Shown in pieces: positions 49,101 through 58,115 of a stretch of DNA of 64,000 nucleotides; position 1 is the stretch's first letter; every line of letters starts with the position of its first letter. The stretch is from Phycisphaerae bacterium. GTDB taxonomy: Bacteria; Planctomycetota; Phycisphaerae; SM23-33. The DNA lies in assembly GCA_018335035.1 (NCBI GenBank), contig JAGXKT010000002.1, forward strand, positions 62,001-126,000. Direction: 5' to 3'. The notes under the pieces were generated by a model that searched no databases, was not told where the DNA came from, and saw only the letters and a program-made list of their open reading frames with translations. Both the position numbers and the translations under genes were made by a program.

Positions 49101-51741
49101 GCTGCTGCCTGGCTTCAGAGCCGGCCGTGATCGGCGGGCGGTCATAGCTGGCGGCGAAGACGACGCACTTCTCGTAGTAGTCCTGCAAGTGGACCGGCAG
49201 CGTGTACGTGCCGTTGATGCTGGTCTTGGTCACCAGCAGGTGGTTGTAGCCCGGGGGCACCTTTCCCAGCGCGCCGACGTTCCACTGACCCTCGACCCAG
49301 GGCACGACGGTGACCACGGCGTCGCGGACCGGCAGGTCGGCCATGGCGCTGCCCGCTCCGGCGCGCTTGATCGACGGGCCGGCGACGCGGTCCCTCTCGT
49401 CCCACTCGGCTTCCGCGTAGCGGGGATCGGGCGCGACCTTGGACTTCATTGCGGCGAGGCGCCCCGTGTTCGCCAGCTCGCCGGTCAGCCGCCCCAACTC
49501 CCGCACCTGCGGCGCCAAGCGGCCCAGGTCCATCGTTGGCAGCGTATCGACGGGCTGGCCCTCGCGCGCCCGGCGGTCCATGCTGGTGACGGCCACGACG
49601 TTCAAGACGCCGAAGATGCGCGCCGCGCTGCTCGCATCGGCGAATAGTGCCGGCGCAAACGTTCTGTTGGGGAACCGCCGCTTGAACGCGTCGTACTGGA
49701 GATGGTCGAAGGCGGTCGGGTCGGCTTCGTAGATCTCCTCGGCCACGTTGAACAGCACGTCGTACTCGCCTCGGGTGTCTCTGCCCAGCGGAAGGGAGTC
49801 GTCGCCGTGGACCAGCGCCCATTTCGTGCCGTCGTCGCCGAGGTTGACGCCGATGTGCAGAAGGACCGTATTGGCCGAGGTGCCGACGGCTTCGCGCAAC
49901 GCCACGCCCTGGCGCATGCGCTGCTGCGCCCGCTGAAGCACGTCACGTCGTTCGCGACACAAGCGGCGCGTGTGTACGGCGAGTTGATGGTAGCGCTGCG
50001 GCGTGCGCTCGAGCAGCGCGTCGCGGGTACGCTGTTCCTTGTGCCCCTCGAACATCTCGCGCCGCACGGCGACGTCGAGAATGTCACGCTCCTCGTGGAG
50101 GACGCGCTCGACACTGTTCCAGGCCAGGTCCTCGATGGACAGATCCCGCTCCTGTTCGGCCTTGTCGGCGATGGTCCGGTCGACGCGCTGAAGTTCCCTG
50201 TTCTTCTCGGCGATGCGCTGTGCGAGCCGATCGGCCTGCTCGCCCGCGTCGTCCGCCTGGTCGGCCTGCTGTTCCTGCAGGTCCGCGAGTTGCTCCTCGA
50301 TCTTGTTCCTGTCCTGCCGAAGTTCGCGGAGATCGACGCGCAGCGGGCGGAGCTGCTCGAGTACTTCGCCGTCGATGTTCTGCGCTTCGTCGCGGAGTTG
50401 CAGCAGGACACGGTGGTGCCGGTCGAGATTCTTCGACTCCTCGCTGAAGATGTACAACCGCGCGATCTCGTCGGTCAGCGACTGGGGTACCTCCTCGCCG
50501 GCGGCGCGCAACTCCTCGAGCCGCTCGTGCTTGTCCCATCGCTCGATCATGCGGGCGGCGATCGCGTCCAGCGCCGACCAGAACCCCAGCTCGCGATCGT
50601 ACATCTCAAGACGCTGTTCCAGCGTATCTTCGCCGACGCCCTTCATCTGCCGGTAAATGGCGCCGTAGAAGGCCCGCGCCCCGGCGAGGTTCTGCGCCAC
50701 GCCGTCGAAGAAGCATACGATCACGTCTCGCTTGGGGCGGTCCTGGCTGAGCGTCTCGATGATCGACAGCAGGGCGGCACAGTTCGACGCCGGCCGGGCG
50801 CCGGCAGAGCGTTCCGGCACCTCCGAGTAACTGTCCAGGGGGGCCGACAGCAGCAGCGCCTGGGGGCGTTCGTCGCCGAATTCGGGGGTTCGACCCCGCA
50901 AAACGCCCACCACGTTCCGCCCGAGAAGCTCCCGCCATTCACAGGCCGCCTTAATGGTCACCTGCTGCGCATCGCGCAGGCCGATTCGCTCGGCGACGGC
51001 ATGCGGCACGTAGAACCTCGGCAGGTTGGCCGGGACGTTGACGTGATGCCACGCCCGCCCGGCCGGGGTGTCGTCGTCCGGGCCGATGAAGATCACCGCC
51101 CGGGCCCCCAGCCCGAAGGCCGACAGCCAGCGATCCGCCGCATGGTAATCCATCACGACGATCTTGCCCTTGACCAGCCCCGGGTAGTCCTCCAGCTTGC
51201 CGCCTGCGACGTAGACGGCTTGGCCGGTCAGTCCCTCGGCCGGCGTGACCGACGCCTGCGTGACGTTCGGGCGGACGGGATGGATGTCGCCCATGCCGGC
51301 GACCTTTTGCCCGTCGATGTACAACTCGCACTGGGTCGTGACCGGCTGGACAACGGGGAACTCCTGGATGTAGACCTCGTCGATGCCGCTGGCCGTCAGC
51401 GCCTTCTCGACGTAGCGGCTGGCGCGGCGGCTGCCGTCTTCATAGCCGGCCAGACGGTGGGCGGCGCCGTCCATCAGCGCCCGCAGGTGCAACTGGAAGC
51501 GACGATGGTCGGGCGCGGCATCCTCGGGGACGGCCTGACGTATGGTCTCGGTCCAGGCCTCGCGGTTCAGCCAGTCCCGCGCGGCGGCGCGCTGCCGGGG
51601 GGTGATGCGGGCGGCCTCGACGGCGGCCTTGGCCGCTTTCTTCTGCTCCTCGGTCTGCTCGGCCGTCCCGCAGCCGGACAGGCCGGCACACGCGACGGTC
51701 GCTGCAAGGACCATGACGGCGGCTTTGAGCATCCTACGCAT
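46162..51741 (-). CDS. Lipoprotein-type M28-peptidase-like domain fused to FtsX-like ABC permease (1859 aa)
   Basis: Lipobox LSGC; PA/M28-like N-terminal region with degenerate motifs; long coiled coil; TM cluster; FtsX-like terminal module (RDLFIPVVLGGMIVFATMLGSVSDREKEIYTFSSLGLAPPHVAGLFFAEASIYA). Confidence 0.82.
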   Translation of the reverse strand: MRRMLKAAVMVLAATVACAGLSGCGTAEQTEEQKKAAKAAVEAARITPRQRAAARDWLNREAWTETIRQAVPEDAAPDHRRFQLHLRALMDGAAHRLAGYEDGSRRASRYVEKALTASGIDEVYIQEFPVVQPVTTQCELYIDGQKVAGMGDIHPVRPNVTQASVTPAEGLTGQAVYVAGGKLEDYPGLVKGKIVVMDYHAADRWLSAFGLGARAVIFIGPDDDTPAGRAWHHVNVPANLPRFYVPHAVAERIGLRDAQQVTIKAACEWRELLGRNVVGVLRGRTPEFGDERPQALLLSAPLDSYSEVPERSAGARPASNCAALLSIIETLSQDRPKRDVIVCFFDGVAQNLAGARAFYGAIYRQMKGVGEDTLEQRLEMYDRELGFWSALDAIAARMIERWDKHERLEELRAAGEEVPQSLTDEIARLYIFSEESKNLDRHHRVLLQLRDEAQNIDGEVLEQLRPLRVDLRELRQDRNKIEEQLADLQEQQADQADDAGEQADRLAQRIAEKNRELQRVDRTIADKAEQERDLSIEDLAWNSVERVLHEERDILDVAVRREMFEGHKEQRTRDALLERTPQRYHQLAVHTRRLCRERRDVLQRAQQRMRQGVALREAVGTSANTVLLHIGVNLGDDGTKWALVHGDDSLPLGRDTRGEYDVLFNVAEEIYEADPTAFDHLQYDAFKRRFPNRTFAPALFADASSAARIFGVLNVVAVTSMDRRAREGQPVDTLPTMDLGRLAPQVRELGRLTGELANTGRLAAMKSKVAPDPRYAEAEWDERDRVAGPSIKRAGAGSAMADLPVRDAVVTVVPWVEGQWNVGALGKVPPGYNHLLVTKTSINGTYTLPVHLQDYYEKCVVFAASYDRPPITAGSEARQQHQSRGIIRAATAMDSIPVLQGDLSKVVQFNCRGLSFVGYGFRRRNIATKAMRARSTAPFRADRHLVCELDDIVTVYAPYDADGMKVFNKAAVVVLNNSHTEKGHKGIGMTVADQFAHPSTPFSTAEDLLNLNRYRLFGLLEANHIKQPSLMEIWQDADDRLDKALKARKWLDQHGLDAPLGEDVPEEYRTIERTHWADKIAGDAASSAAISRCAYPPIVDTLNDLITAVVLLLLLAMPFAYALERLLVGTPHIYRQIGWFTVFFVMTFAVLYFVNPAFRIASTPIVIFLAFAIILLSCLVIFIMVRKLQTEIKRMQGLASTVHSADVSRLSTMLAAVNMGISTMRRRPLRTFLTAATVVLLTFTILTFASFGKRYGVRETYEGPLNGPPRILVRNQLLGPIARGTFDMLRGRFRGQADVVPRYWVSPTAAEARKAMQGGTTHEFQANVAGTDQRVLLNAAVGLDARDVMRQPALARLLDPLALTEAERDENRQRQAEDKPEMTRQEVLARRLEAGGAFFTTAICGELKLTDDDIGTPVRLGDQRVIFAGRVADALSGHTMLDGTSSLPVNYQSSAGGSAEALEEEPTTSLFETTQAESAQFLPYGVDTVAVIPAETARQMDNKIVTMTLYPHEADALREIAEETAKLVKIPTYAGRQGAVHRLLFTSLTEASGVRDLFIPVVLGGMIVFATMLGSVSDREKEIYTFSSLGLAPPHVAGLFFAEASIYAVVGGMGGYLLGQLVARVLGFLGELGYVAVPTMNYSSTNAIVTILIVMGTVMISTIYPALKASRSANPGIQRQWRIPKPSGNLYDLVFPFTVSAYDITGVVSFLKEHFDNYRDASLGKFATTRCRIFRQQDNDMLAFDATVALAPFDLGVNQRFVLLSRPSEIEGIDEVRILIYRISGANGDWQRSNRVFINDLRKQLLIWRSLPEDVTESYRRKTLESWDELPVEHIDADNIAPTSPDTLTRQNDEQESDA

Positions 51742-52582
51742 TCTCCTGGCCTCCGATGGAACCGGCCTCGACGGTGACTTCGTCGCGGTTGGCCAGACGT
51801 TCGATCATGCCGTCGCGAATCCACATGATGCGATCGGCCATGCCGATCAGGCGATGGTCGTGCGTGACACACAGGACGGTCACGCCGCGCTCGACGTTCA
51901 ACCGGCGCAGGATCTTGTGGATCTCGTCGCCGGTCTTGAGGTCCAGGTTGCCCGTCGGCTCGTCGCACAGCAACACGCTGGGCAGGTTTGCCATGGACCG
52001 GGCGATCGCCGTACGCTGTTGCTGACCGCCGGACATCTCGATGGGCTTGTGAAACCAACGTTCCTTCAGGCCTACGAGGTCGAGCAGTTCGAGCCCGCGC
52101 TCGCGGGCCTCGTCGGCGTCGACGCCGGCAAACGCCATCGGAACGGTCACATTTTCCAGGCAGGTCATGTACTGAACGAGGTTGTACGTCTGAAAAATGT
52201 ACCCGATCTTGCGGCAGCGGAGAAACGCCAGCTCAATGGCGTTGAGTTGGGCGACGTCGACTTCGTCGATGAACACGCGGCCTTCGGTGGGGCTGTCCAA
52301 CCCGCCGACCATGTTGAAAAACGTGCTCTTGCCCGAGCCGGAAGGCCCCAGAATGATGATGAACTCGCCGCGGTACAGTTCCACGTCGATGCCCTGGAGG
52401 GCGTGCGTGACGACTTCGCCCATCCGGTAGGACTTCTTCAGCCCGCGCGTGCGGATAATGACGGCGCGCTGCGAGGCGTCGTTCGCCTGCGGCGGCGTGT
52501 GGGACTTCGGCGTCTGCGTCTCCGGTCCGGCGGGAATGTCCCGGGACGAGTCGCTCGGCAGGTTGGTGTCGGGGTCAGGCAT
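51734..52582 (-). CDS. ABC transporter ATP-binding protein (LolD/MacB type)
   Basis: LGPSGSGKSTFFN, MSGGQQQRTAIARSM, CDEPTGNLD. Confidence 0.94.
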   Translation of the reverse strand: MPDPDTNLPSDSSRDIPAGPETQTPKSHTPPQANDASQRAVIIRTRGLKKSYRMGEVVTHALQGIDVELYRGEFIIILGPSGSGKSTFFNMVGGLDSPTEGRVFIDEVDVAQLNAIELAFLRCRKIGYIFQTYNLVQYMTCLENVTVPMAFAGVDADEARERGLELLDLVGLKERWFHKPIEMSGGQQQRTAIARSMANLPSVLLCDEPTGNLDLKTGDEIHKILRRLNVERGVTVLCVTHDHRLIGMADRIMWIRDGMIERLANRDEVTVEAGSIGGQENA

Positions 52583-52603
52583 TCCTGTGATCCACAAGCT
52601 CGA

Positions 52604-55336
52604 TTACTCGATGCGCATCGCCTCCATCGGGGCCAGGCGAGCGGCCACCCAGGCGGGGTACACCGCCGCCAGTGCCGATATCACCACGCCGATGACAAAG
52701 GACAGCCCGGCCGTGGCCAGAAGGTCCACCGCCGGCAACTGCTGCAACGCCGTCGTGCCGTATTGAAGCGCGGTTCGCAAGATGCCCAGAACCAGTCCAA
52801 GCACCAGGCCGATGATGCTGCCGGCGACCCCTTGCAGGCACGATTCCAGCACGAAGTTAATCATGATGAACCCGTCCGTGGCACCGAGGCACTTCATCGT
52901 GGCGATTTCGCGGAATCGTTCGGTGACGCTCATCAGCATCGCGTTGGCGATTCCCACGACGCAGACGATGAAGCTGACGACCAGCAGCCAGATCGTGCGT
53001 GCCGAGAAGCCCATGAAGCCCGTTTTGACCGTCAGGGCGGAGACCTCGGCCTCCGTCTCGGCCAGTTCGCGTGCGGCCAATTGCCGCTCGGCGACCTGTT
53101 CGACCCGCTCGGCGGTCAGGCCCAACGGCTTCAGCGAGGCGACTTTGCCGAGCAGGTCGTTGACCCACTCCGCCTCGGCTTTGTCCGTCGCGACACGCAT
53201 CAGCGCATCGGCGGTGACATCGTCTTCGGACAGGTCGTTCCTGTGCTTGGCCAGCTCCTCGCGCAGCAACGGAGCCGTCACGAGCGTGCGCAGGCGCTCG
53301 GCGTCGCGCTTGAGCCCGACGTGTTCCTGTATCTTCCGGAGGTCCTTGTCGCCCATGTGAAATTCGGCGCGAGCCAGGGCGGCCTGTGCCTTCTCGTCGG
53401 CGGCCGCCAGCAGGTCCACGGGCGAACGCTCGGCAAGCAGCGCCGGTTCATCGGACGCGGCATCGCCCCGCAGGGCGGCGATGGCTTCGGCATGGCCGGC
53501 TGCAATACGCGCGTGCAGTGCCGGCGCGCGGCGGCGATCGTCGAGGTAGTGCTCGAACAGCCGATACCCCGCCTCCTGCGGTACCGCCGCGCCGAGCCAC
53601 CTCTCGGCGAAGCGTACGTGTTGCGCCATCCAGCCGGGCAGCGGCAGTGTCACGCCCTGCTCGCGCAGGGCCTCGCGCAGCGCGGCGGCGGGATCGGCGG
53701 CCGGGAACGCACCGTAGTTGTCCAGGTGTTGTTCGGGCGTCATGGACGCGAGAAAATCCAGATAGCTTTGCGTCCGCGCCGGCAGCTTGACGAGCAAGGT
53801 CATCTGCGCGTCGGTCAATTCGCCCCAGTTCCGGTATTCGCGGCGTTCAGCGTCGCCCAACGATCCGGACGTGAACCGCTCGGCGACCTGGTCGGCCGTG
53901 AGCGGCTTGCAAAGCCGCAGTATCCAACGGCGGAACGTTTTCGCCGTGTCGGTGGCGGGGGGAGTGTCCGGGAGCATCTCGAAAAGAATCTGCCCCGGCT
54001 CGACGGTGTCGCCCTCGGCCGCGTGCCAGGAGATGATCGTCCCCTTGCTCATCGTGTTGACCTTGGTCATGACGACGGGCACGACGTTCTCGGGCCGAGC
54101 GGCTTGCCGCGCCGCGTCCGCCTCGAGTGACTCGAGGTACGCCTCGACGCCGGCGTCACTCTCGCTCAGGTAGGCGACCGGCTCATGGACGGCGACGGTC
54201 TGTCCGGCGCCGGCGACGATCTTCGCCAGTCGCCCGCGCCGTGCGGCTTCGACCGTAACGGCGGCCTTGTCCGTCTCGGTCAGGGCGGCCTGGTGAATCC
54301 GCTCGGTGGAGAGGGACGCGCCGCCAAGGCCGCGCGCCTTGTCGGTCAAGGAAACAAGCCAGTCGGCGCCGCTCGACGAACTGACCTCCTCCAGTAGCGA
54401 CCGGGCGTTGACCTCGTGCGGTTCGATATTGCGCCGCTCAGCGAGCCGTGCCTTGAGCAGAGACGAGTTTAACGCCGCTTCGATCCGCTGGGCGTCGTGG
54501 GCGTAAGCGGCCTCGCGCTGCACCGTCTGCAGGTCTTCCCGCTGGATGCGGAAGCCCACCGCGTCGGCCGACAGCGCCGCGTGCAGCGCGTCGGCATCCG
54601 TCGTGGCCAGAACATCGAGCGGCTCGCGCTCATGGAGAAGCCGGCCGGGCTGGTTGAGCGTTTCGATGGCCTCGGCGTGTCCGGCGATGACGCGTTCGCG
54701 CCACGCGCGGGTGGTCCACCAGTCGCGGAGGAAGCCCTCAAAGGCGTCGAGCGACGTCGGCAGCGGCTTGCCGATCTCGGAGAGGTAGTCCGTCATCCGT
54801 TTCAGCGCGTCCTCGTTGAGCCGCGCGGTGTCGGCGTCGGACGCCTCGTGATCGATCAGGGCGCCGAACATGCGCGGTCCGCTGTGCCGGGTTCCGTTCA
54901 GGGCGCGGCGGCGGCGGGCCTCGGTCATCTGCGTGAAGAACGTCAGGTACGTCTGCTGGCGACGGGCGACATCGTGCAACTGCCCGAGCTGCTCGTCGTT
55001 CAGTTCCGCCCAGGCGCGCATCTCGTTCCAGCGCGGCCCGCCGCGCTCGGCACGGGCGATCGTGCCGCTCAATTCCGCCAGGTTCGGCGGTTCGGCGAGC
55101 CGGCCCACCCAGAACTGCAGCATCTTCCGCGGGGCGACCTCCGCCTCAAGTGCATCGGCCACACGCCGCGTGATCACGCTCTCGGAGAGCATGGTCATCA
55201 GAAACGCGGTCGCCAGCGCGATAATGCCCACCGTGATGGCCGCCCGGAACAGGCGGTACTTGACGCCGCTGAGCACGAGCTCCACGCAACGCCGTAGCGG
55301 GGGGCGGTGCTGCCGTTTGACCTCGACGGACTTCAT
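52604..55336 (-). CDS. FtsX/MacB-like permease with a very large duplicated extracytoplasmic region (910 aa)
   Basis: N-terminal TM; C-terminal FtsX module (IANAMLMSVTERFREIATMKCLGATDGFIMINFVLES…YPAWVAARLAPMEAMR). Confidence 0.88.
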   Translation of the reverse strand: MKSVEVKRQHRPPLRRCVELVLSGVKYRLFRAAITVGIIALATAFLMTMLSESVITRRVADALEAEVAPRKMLQFWVGRLAEPPNLAELSGTIARAERGGPRWNEMRAWAELNDEQLGQLHDVARRQQTYLTFFTQMTEARRRRALNGTRHSGPRMFGALIDHEASDADTARLNEDALKRMTDYLSEIGKPLPTSLDAFEGFLRDWWTTRAWRERVIAGHAEAIETLNQPGRLLHEREPLDVLATTDADALHAALSADAVGFRIQREDLQTVQREAAYAHDAQRIEAALNSSLLKARLAERRNIEPHEVNARSLLEEVSSSSGADWLVSLTDKARGLGGASLSTERIHQAALTETDKAAVTVEAARRGRLAKIVAGAGQTVAVHEPVAYLSESDAGVEAYLESLEADAARQAARPENVVPVVMTKVNTMSKGTIISWHAAEGDTVEPGQILFEMLPDTPPATDTAKTFRRWILRLCKPLTADQVAERFTSGSLGDAERREYRNWGELTDAQMTLLVKLPARTQSYLDFLASMTPEQHLDNYGAFPAADPAAALREALREQGVTLPLPGWMAQHVRFAERWLGAAVPQEAGYRLFEHYLDDRRRAPALHARIAAGHAEAIAALRGDAASDEPALLAERSPVDLLAAADEKAQAALARAEFHMGDKDLRKIQEHVGLKRDAERLRTLVTAPLLREELAKHRNDLSEDDVTADALMRVATDKAEAEWVNDLLGKVASLKPLGLTAERVEQVAERQLAARELAETEAEVSALTVKTGFMGFSARTIWLLVVSFIVCVVGIANAMLMSVTERFREIATMKCLGATDGFIMINFVLESCLQGVAGSIIGLVLGLVLGILRTALQYGTTALQQLPAVDLLATAGLSFVIGVVISALAAVYPAWVAARLAPMEAMRIE

Positions 55337-55351
55337 GCTCTGTCGCTTTCC

Positions 55352-55750
55352 TTACTTCGTGCCCACGATGGCCACGAGGCCGCGCTGAGTCAACTGCTTC
55401 AGGAATGTCGTCACCGATAGCTGCGCTTCGCGAAACGTTAGCTTATGGACGGCGGCGAACTTTTCAATGATTTCCTCCACGGTGCGCCGTCCGTCGCACA
55501 GCTCCAGGACCTCGCGACCGGGCGCGTCCAGTTCCACCTGCCGATGCGACGAGAACGGGATGATCCAGCTGATCGGCGGCACGAGCCACTTCGGGCGGTT
55601 CAGCGGCACGCGCACGCGACAGCCGCCGTCGCGGAAATCGTGAACCTCCATCGCCTCATTGCGGTACGCCACGGCCGCCAGAAGTTGCTCGGCGGGGTAA
55701 GCCGTCTTGGCCTTCGCGCTGGCGCGATTGTCTCGTCGGCTGCGCTTCAT
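55352..55750 (-). CDS. PqqD-like protein
   Basis: VELDAPGREVLELCDGRRTVEEIIEKFAAVHKLTFREAQLSVTTFLKQLTQRGLVAIVG. Confidence 0.78.
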   Translation of the reverse strand: MKRSRRDNRASAKAKTAYPAEQLLAAVAYRNEAMEVHDFRDGGCRVRVPLNRPKWLVPPISWIIPFSSHRQVELDAPGREVLELCDGRRTVEEIIEKFAAVHKLTFREAQLSVTTFLKQLTQRGLVAIVGTK

Positions 55751-56637
55751 GGGGCGGATGTTACCACATCCGGGACGTCCCGGCAGCAGCGGACCTCCAG
55801 TGCGCCGGGGAGCGTCAGCTCCGCCTGGCGCCGAATCTGCGTGAGCACGATGTGATAGACGCGCCCTTCGGAAGGGCACTGCCACGCCTGCTCGTACCGC
55901 ACGCGCTTGTACCCGCGCAGCGACGCGATCGGCGTGACCTTGGCCCAACTGAGCAGCTCGTAGCCGCGATGACCGTTGACGTGCACCAGCCCCTCGCGCG
56001 CCAGCCGGTGGTCTTCCGGCTTCTGGCCGCGCAGCCAGTCGCGCAGCGACCCGTCGAGCCAGTGCTCGGGCATCGCCAGGCGCTCGACGGTCAGTTCCGG
56101 GCTGCGTCGCTCGGACGTTTGGAACTCCCACGTCACCCGCCCGACGTCCGCGCGGCATTCGTGCAGGCCGAACTGCCGATCCAGCGTGATGCTCAACCCC
56201 ATCGCCTGCCAGAGCCGCGGGTCCGCGTCACGGGCCTCGGCCTCGAACGACTCGAGAACACGACGCTGGAGGGCGTCGTCGCGTGTGTCCGGCCAGATGA
56301 GGACGGCCTCGACGAGCCAGCGGCGGTCGTTGAAGAATCGTGCGACGTGGACGACTTGTCCGTCGGGCGCGTCACGGACGATGCCGTGCCACGGATCGGG
56401 GGGATTGGGCAGGTCTCGGATCTCCGTACGCGTCTGCTTGCTCGTGCGGCGGCGGTGCTTGTCCAGCATGCCGTCAAGATTGGGCTTGCGCGTCAATTGC
56501 AGCCACTTGACATCGAGCCGGTGGTATCGTCGATCGGAGAAGGTCAGCCGCGCCGGTTCGTTGGGTCCGCTGATCCGCGCCAGTTCCCACGCGGCCGGGT
56601 GGTCCAGCGCCAGCCCGCGCCAGCACGTGCGGTCCAT
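55747..56637 (-). CDS. Hypothetical protein (~296 aa) overlapping the PqqD-like gene
   Basis: 4-bp overlap with the PqqD-like start; MDRTCWRGLALDHPAAWELARISGPNEPARLTFSDRRYHRLDVKWLQLTR; no family recognised. Confidence 0.75.
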   Translation of the reverse strand: MDRTCWRGLALDHPAAWELARISGPNEPARLTFSDRRYHRLDVKWLQLTRKPNLDGMLDKHRRRTSKQTRTEIRDLPNPPDPWHGIVRDAPDGQVVHVARFFNDRRWLVEAVLIWPDTRDDALQRRVLESFEAEARDADPRLWQAMGLSITLDRQFGLHECRADVGRVTWEFQTSERRSPELTVERLAMPEHWLDGSLRDWLRGQKPEDHRLAREGLVHVNGHRGYELLSWAKVTPIASLRGYKRVRYEQAWQCPSEGRVYHIVLTQIRRQAELTLPGALEVRCCRDVPDVVTSAP

Positions 56638-56804
56638 GCGCGCCGCGCCGGGGGGGTGCGGGGCGGCGCCATGGTGTGTCGGGTCTGTTGCAGATCGCCT
56701 CATGCCGGGGTGGCTTCCTGTTCGCTCGCGGGGCTCGGTGCGGCGGCGGGCGCGCCGCGTCCGCCTGCGGACATGGTGCCAACGTCCGCCGTGCCGGCTG
56801 CGCC

Positions 56805-58115
56805 CTACAGGTATGCGTTGACGATGTTCTCGAGCATCTCGACGCGCCCGGAGGCGTTGGCGTCGGGGGTGCCCTTGGCGGCCATGTACTCGGCCAGCTC
56901 GGCCATCGTCTTGTTGCCCGCCTCGATCTCGGCGCCGAGCCCGCTATCCCAGCTAACGTAGCGGTCCTTGACGAACGCGTCCAGAGCGCCGTCGGCGCGA
57001 ATCGCCGCGGCGATCTTGAGCCCGCGGGCAAAGGCGTCCATCGCCCCGACGTGAGCGTGGACGAGGTCGATCGGTTCAAAACTTTCCCGCGCGACGTGCG
57101 CGTCGAAGTTCAGCCCCCCCGTGGTAAATCCGCCGGCCGAGAGGATCGTCAGCATCGCCCGCGTCGCCTCGTATAGGTCCGTGGGGAACTGGTCGGTGTC
57201 CCAGCCCAGAAGCAGGTCACCCCGGTTGGCGTCCACGGACCCGAGAATGCGATTGGCCGCGGCATACTCAAGCTCATGCTGGAAGGTATGCCCCGCCAGC
57301 GTCGCGTGGTTCGACTCAATGTTCAGCTTGAAGTGCTCCACCAGGCCGTACTTCTGGAGGAAGGCGTAGCACGCGGCCGCATCGCTGTCGTATTGGTGCT
57401 TCGTCGGTTCCTTCGGCTTCGGCTCGATGTAGAACTGCCCCTCGAAGCCGATGGCATGCTTGTGCTCGACGGCCAGATGCAGCAGCCGGGCCATGTGGTC
57501 CAGCTCCCGGCCCATGTCGGTGTTCAGCAGCGACTTGTATCCCTCGCGCCCGCCCCAGAAGACATACCCCTGTGCGCCGAGCCGCTTGGCGACCTCCATC
57601 GCCTTGGCGATCTGCGCCGCGGCGTAGGCGAACACGTCGGCGTTGGGGCTCGTGCCCGCTCCGTGCATGAAGCGCGGATTGGCGAACAGGTTGGCCGTGC
57701 CCCACAGCGGCGTGATGCCCGTGCGTTCCTGCTCGGCCGCCAGCAGCGTGACGATCTCGTCAAGGTTCTCGTTGGTCTCGGCGAGCGTGTCGCCCTCGGG
57801 GGCCACGTCGCGGTCGTGGAAGCAGTAGAACTGGACGCCGAGCTTCTCGCACAACTCGAAGCACGCGGTGACCTTGTTGCGCGCGGCTTGCATCGGGTCG
57901 TCGTCCGCCCACGGCATCTGCCGCGTCTCCGTGCCGAACGGATCGTCGCCGCCGTTGCAGAAACTGTGCCAGTAGGCGACCGAGAACCGCAGGTGCTCCC
58001 GCATGGGCTTGCCCTCGACGCGTTCGTCGGGGTTATAGTGCTTGAACGCCAGCGGCTTCTTCGACTCGGGCCCCTCGTAGGCCACCTTCTCAACGCCGGG
58101 AAACGCGCGATCCAT
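56805..58115 (-). CDS. xylA: Xylose isomerase
   Basis: [77 protein letters not shown]. Confidence 0.97.
   Translation of the reverse strand: MDRAFPGVEKVAYEGPESKKPLAFKHYNPDERVEGKPMREHLRFSVAYWHSFCNGGDDPFGTETRQMPWADDDPMQAARNKVTACFELCEKLGVQFYCFHDRDVAPEGDTLAETNENLDEIVTLLAAEQERTGITPLWGTANLFANPRFMHGAGTSPNADVFAYAAAQIAKAMEVAKRLGAQGYVFWGGREGYKSLLNTDMGRELDHMARLLHLAVEHKHAIGFEGQFYIEPKPKEPTKHQYDSDAAACYAFLQKYGLVEHFKLNIESNHATLAGHTFQHELEYAAANRILGSVDANRGDLLLGWDTDQFPTDLYEATRAMLTILSAGGFTTGGLNFDAHVARESFEPIDLVHAHVGAMDAFARGLKIAAAIRADGALDAFVKDRYVSWDSGLGAEIEAGNKTMAELAEYMAAKGTPDANASGRVEMLENIVNAYL

Noticed and set aside
49702-54130. 691- and 862-aa plus-strand ORFs across the FtsX region
   Set aside because: Biased His/Arg/Val composition typical of reverse-frame readings; the minus-strand frames have clear ABC/FtsX motifs.
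55352-55750. A complete RiPP biosynthetic cluster around the PqqD-like gene
   Set aside because: No precursor-peptide ORF or radical SAM maturase could be identified beside it; the AhbC/D-like radical SAM genes are >20 kb away and look heme-related.
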